This document shows, piece by piece, positions 1 through 10,675 of a stretch of DNA of 64,000 bases. Below the pieces are notes generated by a model that was given only the letters and a program-made list of their open reading frames with translations, did not search any database and was not told the origin of the DNA. The first letter of the stretch is position 1; every line of letters starts with the position of its first letter. The position numbers were made by a program, and so were the translations under genes. Location of the stretch: positions 7,415,015 through 7,479,014 of the forward strand of contig NC_036461.1 of assembly GCF_002775205.1 (NCBI RefSeq), written 5' to 3'. This stretch comes from Xiphophorus maculatus. Taxonomy: Eukaryota > Chordata > Actinopteri > Cyprinodontiformes > Poeciliidae.

Positions 1-3000
1 TCAGTTATTTCTGCATAGCCTTTATCATAAGTCTGGACCATTGAAACAGTTTTTATTTTCTTATTGAGCCATCCTATTGTATATTTACTGCTGGGTTTGG
101 GATGATGGTTCAGTTGGGGACAAGCTTCATCTGTAGGGACGCATTACTTCATATTTGACTCTAGATCATGTCAGTATCCAGCAAAGTTCATGGTTGGCTC
201 AATGACTGCAAGGCTTGACTAAAGCTCAAGCCTGTGCCATCAGCGCCCCGATACTTTGTGCTTCATTTGAACCTTTGCAAACATAAATCACGCTGCCATA
301 CTATATTTCAGGAGAAAATGGTTTCTCCGCCAGTCCTTTGTAACAAAAACATAGTTCAGTCTTCCTGTTCCATCATCAACTTTAGCATTATGCTAACTGA
401 ACCCTGTGGAGTCTGAGACGGGGTGTAAGATGCTTGTAATTTCTCTGAGTATTCCCCAATTTGATTTTTGGGGAACATTCAATCCTACAATGACAGGCAG
501 TTGTCTCAGGGTTTTTCCACTTTTGAGTAATATTTTGCCTTCCAGAGAGAACAAACATCAAGTCAGAAATGGCCTATTACACAATGAGCAGCTTCAACAT
601 CTAACACATTACCTAAATTTCTGCTTTCATTGAGGCGTTTATTCTTATAATCATTTAACATTTGCATTTAATTAGCAGCATCTCACCAACACTTGTCAAG
701 TTAATATTAAACGCTTTTATAACTGCCCAAACATCACTAAATCTAGCTCAAATAACTTCAAAAGTTTGGCTCCCAGTATTAAACCTTGTGGAACACCATG
801 TGTTATTCTCTTAAACTGACTCTGAACGTTGATTTTTATGTACTCAACCTATTTTCCAAATCAACTTTAAACCAACCATTTTCAGCAACTCCTGCTCTAT
901 GATGTTCACATTTTTACAGCACCTGGCTAACTTTACCTCAACTCCTGTAGAAGCAGCAAAGGGGCTGTGAATGAGTGTGAAGTGAATAAAAAGCAGCTGT
1001 GATCATCTCTGCACAGAGCAGAGAGCGTTTGAGGGCCAGCGGAGGAGCGCAGAAGCCCTTAAGCACAATTACAGATATCAAAGTTGGAATTATTCCGTTT
1101 AAAGGGAAAAATGCTAATCACTGATTTATTTAGAGCAAGTTAGCAGAAGTCTCATGACACAAACAAGTGTGCGCTCCCACTTCAGGACCTTTTATCCTCC
1201 CCTCCTCTGTTTTCAAAGAGAATTATTTTCACCTTCATTAATTCCAGCAGAATTAAAGCAGCGGGTAATGCATGTGTTGGTCGGTATTAATTTTCATATA
1301 ATGATGCTGAGAGAGGAAATGAGAAAAAGGAATACGTAGCGTCCTAATTAGGTTTGCCTTCAATTAGAGGCTATAAATGAGAAAGGCAGATCTCCAGGGC
1401 TTCAAACGTTCACAATACTAAAAAAATATTTGTTTTTCCAAACTTGAGTTTTGAGGGTGATGGGTGGTGTAGTGGCTATTTCAGAAAACACGATAAAAGA
1501 AAGTGAAAAAGTTTTTGGAAAAGTTGTGAAAAATCTAAAGTAAAAAAAGCATTTAGTGACATTAGATTTTATTACAAATATTGACCACTACATCCTGCGT
1601 CTCATTTAGTTTAAATTGACCAATCAATACTTTTATTTTAGGCTGCAACAGAAAAAGGAATTTAGCGCTGGTGATTTTTTTTTTCAATCAACAGGTCAGC
1701 AGGTGATCATGACTTTGTAGGGTCACAATTCTTGTCACTGTTATTTGTGGGTCAGAATCCTAAATGTTTACCAGCTTGTCACAATCTGAGGCATTTACAG
1801 AACAATTGGTTTTAAATACCGATGGATCAGTATTCAAAGAGCTTGGCTGAACAAAATCGACACACTCAGCTGATTAGGTGCTAAACTTTAAACACTTCTC
1901 TCACAGGTGAAGGAGTCCTGCATGTGAAAAACAAATCAAGGACTTAATAATGATCTGAAGCTAAGTGACCTCAGCAGAAGGAAAACAACTAAATCAGGTC
2001 CTTTTTGGCAGTCTGACTGCAGACCCTTTTCCACCAGAGCCTCTGGAGGAAGCAGAGAAATACACAAACAAAAGAGTGAGGGAATGCATGACTACACACA
2101 GACACACACGCCCACCCACATTATAATGTTGGCATCTGATAGGAGAACGAGGCACTGCCAAAGCTTTGCATTCACCACAATTAGCTCCGTCCTCTGACAC
2201 TCGTCCCAAACGCAGCAGAGCCAAATCCTTGCTTTTGTGTTAAAGGACCTCTTGTGTCTTTTTCATCCTCCAGCACTGACACGACTTTTGGCTCCGCAAC
2301 CTGCCTCTTTGTCTTGTTGTGGGCAGGGAAAAAAAAGAAATAAAAATCAAGAAAACACACAAACACGGTAGCCAAGTCACACAAATCTACTGCGGCTTCA
2401 GTTAAACAGGAGCAGCAGTGAGGTTAATTAGGAGAAGAGGGCTGATACAGTACAGCACCGATCAGAATAAGAATCTGAAATCTGGAGATTTGAACCACTT
2501 CTTTGGTTTGTGGTAGCCAGTGTGTTTATCTGACATCTGTTTATCCTGAAAGCTGAAATCTCAGTTTGAGGGAAACTAACAATTTTAGACTGAATGGAGC
2601 AGACCTATGTCTTGTTATACATAAAACTCTCAAACAGGCACAAAACCTGGAAACGAGCAGCACATCAAGATTCCTGTCCAGAGGTGAAATGGGATCAACT
2701 TCCTAAATCCTCAATTGCATATAAGAGTTGATTTTTATTGTTTTAAGTTTGTTGTTTTTTTGGTATACAGAGAAAACTGTTGAAAAATGTCAAACATTCT
2801 GTACACAAGCATGCGGATTTTGGGTCCAACTCACTAATAACTCCTTCATTGGGATGCCGAATAGTGAACATCAAGTGGCAGAGACCATCAAAATCTCCAC
2901 AATATTTTTTTTTTTTGTTTGAGTTTGTTGCCTCTTTTCATTTTATACCACTCTGACCATTATCCTCCGCCATCAATAGGACACACAGCTGCTGCTCACT

Positions 3001-3202
3001 TCATATTTTCTGCTTTTCAGAACCCTGTAAGCCCCTGAAAAGCTCAAATCTTCCTGTCTACCAACAACAACCACGCCGCCATGTTCTACATCATTCAAAT
3101 TTCCTTTTATTCCTGGTTCTGATACTCAGGTTCAATTTCTGTACGTTGTCTTCACCACTTCTACATGCTTGACAGGCTGTGCTATGATCCTGAGCTTACA
3201 AA
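1..3202. other. Gene-free left flank
   Basis: No exon with a recognisable protein and flanking splice signals was found on either strand. The short open frames are AT-rich and unlike any family I know. The stretch is ordinary AT-rich fish intergenic DNA, with one denser block at about 985-1410 listed separately. Confidence 0.6.
985..1410. other. Candidate conserved non-coding element
   Basis: This block stands out from its AT-rich surroundings. It mixes GC-richer text with repeated homeodomain-type cores (ATTA/TAAT, including CCTAATTAGG near 1342-1351) and has no sustained coding frame or repeat signature. Such composition is typical of vertebrate developmental enhancers, but conservation cannot be seen from one sequence. 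Confidence 0.3.
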
Positions 3203-3204
3203 TA

Positions 3205-3435
3205 CACTGCTCAAAAAATAAAGGGAACACTCAAATAACACATCCTAGATCTGAATGAAAGAAATATTCTCATTGAATACTTTGTTCTGTACAAAGTTCC
3301 ATTTGCACAGCAGCAGGTGAAATTGATTGTCAATCAGTGTTGCTTCCTAAGTGGACAGTTTGATTTCACAGAAGTTTGATTTACTTGGAGTTATATTGTG
3401 TTGTTTAAGTGTTCCCTTTATTTTTTTGAGCAGTA
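3205..3435. mobile_element. Internally deleted Tc1/mariner-type MITE
   Basis: The left end (CACTGCTCAAAAAATAAAGG) is repeated in reverse complement at the right end, giving terminal inverted repeats of about 27 bp with one or two mismatches. The element is flanked by TA at 3203-3204 and 3436-3437, the target duplication expected of Tc1/mariner. At 231 bp it has only end regions and no transposase, so it is a non-autonomous deletion derivative. The termini match a Tc1-like family I know to be widespread in fish genomes. Confidence 0.85.
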
Positions 3436-3437
3436 TA

Positions 3438-3790
3438 TTTGAGCACATGGATCAATGACAAATTATGTTTTTCAAACCATATGGAACATCTGTTGGAAAA
3501 GCTCAAAGCTGTCCTTGGCTTCCTATATAGACACCAATCCTGTTTGAAGCCTGACATAAGGAAAAAGCATGTAAAAATAACTTTCCTGAAGCTGCTGAAC
3601 AATGGAGACATGATCTACATGAATGCAGCTTCCTCAGCTCTCCATTGTCTGGATACAATATTTCACAGTGCTTTACGTATTATCACAAGTACTGCCTGAG
3701 GACCCACCAATGTGAACTTAATGCTTTGCTCTCGTGGCCTTCACTGAGACAAAAGAGGCAACGACATTAGCTTTATTTATTTATCAAGCG
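3438..3790 (+). mobile_element. Non-LTR retrotransposon reverse transcriptase fragment
   Basis: The plus-strand frame at 3439-3699 reads like the C-terminal part of a fish LINE reverse transcriptase: a WINDKLCFSNHMEHLLEKLK stretch, then LGFLYRHQSCL, then a NNGDMIYMNAASSALHCLDT stretch corresponding to the usual D-YGD-YMNAS...LDT region. A stop follows at 3697-3699. Similarity continues brokenly to about 3830 (WPSLRQKRQRH, then a frame change), so the copy is dead. The 5' part is missing; the MITE at 3205-3435 sits directly upstream. Confidence 0.7.
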
Positions 3791-4194
3791 GCCTTGGGCA
3801 GACTACGACCATATTGTGTCGTCTTCTGTCTACCAGCAGAAAATAAAAACAGAGGGTTTTATAGAGTGGTGCAGGGCATAAAATGTAAGTTTTCATGTTG
3901 ATTACCAACATTACCAACCAGCCTGAGTGTTTGGCAGCTCTGATTGAGATCCTCAAGTTCGTAGTTAGCTGGTCTGAGGTCAGATTCCAGTTTTGACTGA
4001 TGTTGTTGACCTGCGGTTTACTGTCTTCCGCTGCCCTCTCCTGGTGGATATCTTCAGGTTGGAGATTTGATCTCAACTTAACTCATTAGTCTTTTCCAAC
4101 CTGCAATAGGATGACAGGATTTTTTTATTCAGTGAATTGTTTAAGGATGGTTTTTCCTCTCTTCCCCATCCATCTATCATCCTCCCGATCCCTT

Positions 4195-4620
4195 GCTTCT
4201 TTTCATATATTTGGGCTGACAGTCAGGCTACTGGGCACAGGAGCCCATGGTGCCAAAGCCATCATGTCACAGAGTGTGTGTCCACCTGAGCGACCGAGCT
4301 GTGGTCAGAGAGAGCGGTGGATGGCAGGTCGTGGGGGAGAAGGGAGATTCTGGGTCAGAGCTGCTGAGGTCTGATGAAGATTAGGTGGGACACCAAGTCT
4401 GGGCCTCTTCACCGCTCGCTGGTCAGCACACCGTCATGCCTGGCCGGTTGTGTGTGAGGAGATCAGGTCTGATCCGAGCTGATTTAGTTGACTCTGTCCT
4501 CTCAGCTGCGTCTCCTGACAGGCCGTCACACCATAACCAGGACAAACACCAGAGAGGTGGATCAAAGCCACTGCGTGCACCTTTGAGCTCTCCTCCCAAC
4601 TCTGGGGTGTAAAATAAGCA
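4195..4620. other. GC-rich unexplained block
   Basis: The block is clearly richer in G+C than its flanks. Two plus-strand open frames cross it (4111-4374, 4385-4612) but neither resembles a known protein nor is bounded by convincing splice sites. It could be a regulatory element, an old repeat or an untranslated exon. Confidence 0.25.
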
Positions 4621-5279
4621 GCATTAGAGTCAGAAGTTTGATTGAAGCCTCCTCAGAGTGTTCTCTTTACATCCTTACATGATTGGTCCGCTCTGTGCGC
4701 TGAATATAGATGCATCGCCAATGATTCAAACCCAATAAAAGAGTACAAACTGTTTGTAGATGTGGTAGTAATGATGTATGGAGAGTGTACGACAACTTAG
4801 CATATCGTTTTTTTTCTTTTGTTTTAGCTATGTGTTGTTGCAGATGGTCAGTCCATATGCATGTGGGTGCAGAACTAGAGAACTTGACAATCCCTCACTA
4901 AATTCTGAATTCCGGTTTAGATGGAAGAGATGAGAGGTAGCAAAAGATGGAAAGAAATGTGTTACTGACCAGAAATCCAACCTGTCAAAAAACTGGCAGT
5001 GATTTAATATCACAAAGTAACATAAAAACCAGAGATGTACACAATGCTCGTCACTTTTTGATTGGACACGGCAATAGAAACCTCAAATAATCACCCACTC
5101 TGTAAAATATATGCCTCTATCAAAAGTCATCACAGTCTTTCGTGACGTCATGTCAATAACAGTTCATATGCTTAGGACTGGGCTTTGCAAAGTTTCATCT
5201 GAATGACAGTATAGCACAACACTGAGGTGGCAAGACAAACCACGAGAACCTTAAAATAACGTTTTCATCATCAATCTGG

Positions 5280-5470
5280 GAAAATGTAATAAGGCCATCT
5301 CCAAACTTGAAAACTCTAAAGATCTTCATAGAAAGAGATTATTCACAAGAGGAAGACATTCAAGACAGCTGCCAGTCTACTCAGGAGTAGACATCCGATA
5401 TAATTCACCCTAAAGACAGAGTGTGCAATGCTGAAAGAAATCATTGGTACATTGAGGAGCTCAAAATATT
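5280..5470 (+). mobile_element. Decayed Tc1-like transposon fragment
   Basis: Phrases typical of the 5' transposase region of fish Tc1-like elements appear in order: ATAAGGCCATCTCCAAAC, then AGATTATTCACAAG, then GACATTCAAGACAGCTGCCA, then CAGTCTACTCAGGAGTAGAC and GTGCAATGCTGA. No open frame survives. A fragment with the same core recurs at 34575-34790. Confidence 0.65.
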
Positions 5471-6139
5471 CTATGATTAGTTGAAGCTTGAGCAAAAATG
5501 TAAACGGAGAGTAATCAAAAATTCCTCCACAATCAGGTTAGAGACAGGTCAGATTTGTATTTTTGTTTTTACAAAAATCTGTAAATTAAATTGTAAATTG
5601 TCTAATTTTACAGAGAACAATTTACAGATATTGTTCTCTAATATGTAAAACCTTTAAACTGAAGCTGCCTGAGGTTTTACTACAAGTGCCAATAGATACT
5701 GAATATCAAGGACAACACATTTATGTGAGTAACTCGTATGTCCTCTGCTGCAGACTGATCTTGTTGAGGGCATTAGGGATCAAGTAAGTGATTGATCTAC
5801 ATGTCAGGTGACTAAATAAGGCTTCTGCCCACATCTTAGTTCTATTGTGCAAGACTGAAAGAAAGAGGCTAAATGAAGGTGTAAATTGGGTAGCAGGAGC
5901 AAAGAAACCAGTTGAGCTATTGGTTTATTTCCACTACTGTAAAATCTACAGAAGTGCAAACATTTGTGCTAGTTTGTTTTTATATACATCCAACGCGGCC
6001 GACATCAAATAAAACCCTAATGACGTCCTACTCTGAGAACTGGTAATAACACATAGAAATCTCCAGTTTACTAACTAGAGGGAAGCTGTTTTCAATCAAG
6101 CTGAGCTGATTTTGTGGCTGTTGGTCAACATAGTGATGT

Positions 6140-6545
6140 GCTGATGCTACCTGCAGTGTATTCCCCATGGCCGCCAGTTGTCCTCAGGCCTCCATCAGCT
6201 CTAACAAATGAGCCTCTCTGCTGGGCAGGTGGCTGCGCCTCCACCACCTCCTCCTGCTGCTGCTGAGAAATGATTCTGGAAGGGTTAACCCCCTCTCCCC
6301 CTTCCAGCTCTCTCTCCCCCTCTTCCTGCCCCTGACTTTCCTCGCCTCCATCCACCACCCCAATCCACCCCACCCCACCCCACCCATCCTCCATCTCCCC
6401 ACATCCATTTGCAAATGATCCGGCTTGTCTGCATATTGTCACTTGCAGCCGGCCTGGCCATTCATCACCTGTCAGCGACTCCCAGCGCCCTCCACACTTA
6501 ATTGTTCCCTCTCTGACCTGCAGAATAGAGAGTGATGTTCCTGCT
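6140..6545. other. Candidate conserved non-coding element with pyrimidine-rich centre
   Basis: GC-richer flanks with several E-box and octamer-like words (for example ATTTGCAAAT at 6407-6416) surround a pyrimidine-rich centre at about 6285-6400. The minus-strand 157-codon open frame here is low-complexity and looks accidental. There are no splice-bounded coding features. Confidence 0.3.
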
Positions 6546-8164
6546 CCATGAGAGGAGAAAGAGAGAAGGAAAGAAAAATGCAAGAAAAAAAAAATCATGG
6601 TCAGTCTTCATTTTTCTGTTTCTAGGTCGCATCAGAAGAACACACTTATGCATACAGGATTTATGGCTGTCATCGTCCAGTTTCCCTTTTCCTTATGTTC
6701 TCTCCGTCATTGCATGTCCTCGTCTTCATTCTGTTTTTACTGTCCAGTCATAGCTCAATATTTAGTAACTTTACAGCAACTGATTGAAAAAAAACCAAAC
6801 CAAAAAAAAAACAGTATATAGCCCATTTTGTTCACTTCCAGCAGTGTCTCATTTTTCGAAAGCACTGGCGACGTTTAGCCTCTTCAGACATTATCCATGA
6901 TACATGCAGTTCAAAACATTGTATACAGTTGGAGTCGCAAAGAGGTGATTCAAATTGAAATCAGAAGAAGGATTTCCAAGTATGTAGAATGTTTGTGTCT
7001 TAAATGAAACCTTGTAAAAGTAAATGCTCTGTTTTTGTGGACTCTTTGTTGAAAAACGGACTGTCACAAAGTTTTGTGAAATAGCACCCTACCTGAATCT
7101 GATTTTAAGCAAACCAAAGCAAATAATAAATAAGCAAATATTCCCAGAAACAATCCTAAACACTGACAGCCTTCACAGAACAGTTGAAGCTATAGGCCAA
7201 ATCCAAAGGGATATGTAAACAATAAGCCTCATATAACAAGATTCTCCAGCCGGTCGTTCTGAGAAAAGCGAAAAGCAGGTAAAAGAATTATTTTTAACTC
7301 CATTATACAGAAAAGTGTCATTTCCACCCTGAAGGTATAAATGACTTGCATCCTAAAGTGGGGCAGATAAGGAATGTAGTAGAATAGATTGATGGATCAA
7401 TAGAAAACGGCAGAAACAGAAGTTGTAAAATGTAACACTTCCTTATTTAATAAAGAGAAAGTCCAACCCCCATTTGGATCATGAGCTTTAAGTTACGACT
7501 GAACAAATAAGATCAAAAATACATGAACTTGGATGAGCTTCCATGGATGGATGGATCAGATGGGGACATTGTCTCATTTTCATGGTATGATTGTCCCAAT
7601 GGACAAAAAAACATTACATTAGTCCACCAAAGGTTTTTGTAAGTGAGGTAAAAGACCACCATTCTTTCATGGCACTGAGAAGCCAACCCACTTCATCACC
7701 ATCATTCTGACATGAAAACTTTAACTGTCAGTTGTCTTTATGTCTTCATTTGTCACACTCTCCATCCCTTAAGCCAGGCCAGCCCTCCCATCCATTCACC
7801 TCCTGAATAATAAAAAGATGCTTCCATTATGAGATTCCAGTAGCGTTACATCACAGTCAGTCATTTTCCACGGAGGAGAGGAAGATCTGGGACATTTTTT
7901 ATAAGCACAGGGAGCTAAAAATGCTTATCTATCTGGGAGGTGATAAATCATTTTAAATACTTATATACATGTAAATCATCTTTAAGTGAAGCAACACATC
8001 TGAGGCAAAGAAATTACCAATCGTGTCCAGATGACCAAAGTGTACATTATCAAAAACTCATGGTCGCCCTGATTTTCTACCAACAAACAGGAACCAGCTT
8101 AGAAATGAAGCTTAGGATGCAAAATAACACAAAAACAAAGATGGGAACACAGCTCTGTCCATAA

Positions 8165-8515
8165 TTTGACCTAAAAATACCTGCCATCCCTGCAGTGTGC
8201 TCCCACAGCGAGCTGGACCGACCTGGCTGAGGCTGCTGATTGGCAGTTTATAATTCATACCCAAGGATTTGACAGGATTGCTGGTCCCAGGTCTGTTCGT
8301 TGCACTGACACAGAGAGCACTAACAATAGTGGACAAGCCTTGCTCTCTGCTGCCCATCATAGTGCCCATTATAATAATATATTCAAGAATTAAAGGGCTT
8401 TTATCTTTGGCAGCCATGAATTATAAATAATGCACTTCAAAATTTAATTGCTCTGAATTAAATGATTCAAGATAATGTTTCTTTTATAAATTTATAATAG
8501 GGCCAGAGGGCAGGA
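8165..8515. other. Candidate conserved non-coding element
   Basis: A GC-moderate left half passes into a dense series of homeodomain and MEF2-like AT words at 8360-8510 (TTATAATAATA, AATTAAAG, GAATTATAAATAAT, TTTATAAATTTATAATAG). It has no repeat signature and no plausible protein. The composition resembles vertebrate developmental enhancers. Confidence 0.35.
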
Positions 8516-9194
8516 GATGGGAAAATACACTCAATAAACCTTTTTTGCCCAGCAGATGGTGAAGAAAGAACAATAGATGGATGGAGACTTTGTGTCATAG
8601 AAGAAAAGGTAAGAAAACACTTGAGGAATAAGAAATGACTGTTTAATCTCTGGATTTCTGGACTGGATCTCGCTCTTTTGGAATTCTACACGTCTTTTGG
8701 GATTTGATAAAATAACCAATAGCATCATCCGCTGAAATTAAGTTACACGTAATTTCACAGTCGTCTAAATAAGTTTTAAAATTGCATGAAAACAGATTGT
8801 TGATTTATCGTTGAAGTGCTGAAGTCATAAAACATGATAACCCTCACAGAAAGCTTAACGATATAATACCAAATACCAAGAAATATAAAAGAATATTTAA
8901 CAAGGTCACGCTTTTTAAAAAGAATCATATGAATGTTTTCTTTGGGTGACCTCTTTCCAGATTAAAATTGAAAGTCGTGTATCCTACCTTTATTTTATAC
9001 GACGTCCATGCACCTTCTCCACGAATATCTCTCGTCATCCTGTTCAAAACAAAAACAAAAAAAAAACGTTTTTGTTTCAAGTTTCCTGTCATTAAAAAAA
9101 AAAATCTTTCAGAATGGCTCTGAAACATTCAGTCCCCCCCAACCGTTTGCAATTTTTTCAATGCGTAGAACACCTGTTGCTCATTTTGTCTCTA

Positions 9195-9475
9195 TGGGGC
9201 TCAGCACTGCCCCCTGTCAGTGAGGCACGGTACTTTCTGCCTCACCATGCGCATGGTGACCGCAATTATAGCCGATCAGAAAGACTAAATATGTTACACG
9301 CATTTATTAAATATATAAAGCAGACCGTGGAACGCGAACATACGTAGAAAATGTGTAATTAAACAAGTACATTGACGATATAAAGACACAGCAATGGGCA
9401 TGCGCCAAGTGCCTGCTTCATTGCCTGTGTGACACCGCGCCCCTTAAGGTGAGGCAAAGCACTGCACTGCCTCAC
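9195..9475. mobile_element. Candidate non-autonomous DNA element
   Basis: The block opens with a small palindromic region (GTGAGGCACGG to CTGCCTCACC, 9220-9246) and closes with another (GGTGAGGCAAAG to CTGCCTCACC, 9449-9477), so GTGAGGC/GCCTCAC words mark both ends in both orientations. It keeps many CpG dinucleotides, unlike its neighbours, which suggests a fairly recent arrival. No transposase is present. The family was not identified. Confidence 0.4.
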
Positions 9476-10675
9476 CCCGATCTTTCGAGTATTTCAACAG
9501 GCCATGTGTCAATTCAGTGATTTTGACCATGAAAATGTCGAAATTACCAATAAGAAAACAATTTGTAGAAAATTCAAGTGGACAAATTGATTTTCTCTCA
9601 TCATTGTTAGCATCTATTTTACAGTTGTGCTTATTGTTACTTACCAGGATTGAGGCACCCAGATATTTTATTTTTCAATTTGGCTTAATCTTTGTGGAAA
9701 AAAAAAATGCAGCATGTAATTTGCCGTTTTTGTACATTTGAGGTTAGATAAAAAAAAAACCAAAATAAATAAAAAACACTATTTACCACAAGTATACAGT
9801 ATCTTTGGCATTTATGCTCTTTAATATTGTAATGTGTCGAACAGACCCAGCTGTGTATAAATTCACACAATTGTAAGGACATGGTAAACCATCTCAGTCT
9901 CTCTACCTTTTTCCTCAGATTATCATTGTGGCCTATCAGGTCTTCACACAGAGGATTATTTTGTTCACTTTAACAATGAACACAAAGCATAATATAAACA
10001 GAACAGTGTTTCTTTGTGTTTTTTAAATCATCATGCTGAAATGAGAAAAAGCAAACTTCCAACAGGGAAAACAACAGAACACATTTCTGTTTCTCACTGA
10101 ATCCTCAGTGCTGTTTATGGCTTTATGAAAAAGAAAATACAGTGATCATTCCTATTGGATCACCACTGCAAATTTACACTTGATACATTCAAAAAGTTTT
10201 AAAACAGAAGTCCCATGAAGTATATCTTCCATTTCAGTCCGAAACAACTGTCAACAAATGAGTTGGTTAAACCAAAACTAGAAAGGGCAGTGATGGTGGT
10301 TGCTCATAAACAACCAGGCAATGATTGTCAACTGAAAATAAAAACCACATACACACAGAGCCAAACCGCTATGATGAAGCAGCTAAATCGCTAAACAGGA
10401 GAGGTTCTTGTTCTGTAAAAATAACATCCACATAAGATAACAAGCCACCTTGTTTTTTTCACTTCTGACAGTCTTCTCATGACTTTCTTAATGTTTCAGA
10501 CTGAAACCAAAGTGGATTTTCATCCGAACCTCTCCTGAAACAAGGCTGAGAGAGTTCAGCAGGAAGTCACGCTGGATGAACATACAGTTTTTTTTTTGAC
10601 AGCTTCTACATTTCTTATCCATTTAGAGACTCAAAATAAATAAATAGAATGAGCTGTAGCAGTGAGGGGGCCGAG

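Larger units (their letters stand above)
3860..10675. other. Gene-free interval downstream of setd3
   Basis: No gene was recognised. It contains repeat relics and candidate conserved blocks listed separately. The part just below 10676 must include the setd3 3' untranslated region; its end was not determined because no clear minus-strand AATAAA was found close to the stop codon. Confidence 0.5.

Noticed and set aside
4020..4055. CTCF-like CTGCCCTCTCCTGGTGG
   Set aside because: It carries an inserted base pair group within the core compared with the CTCF consensus.
6125..6598. 157-codon minus-strand open frame
   Set aside because: It runs through a C/T-rich low-complexity tract, giving Glu/Gly-rich protein of no known family, with no splice or conservation support.
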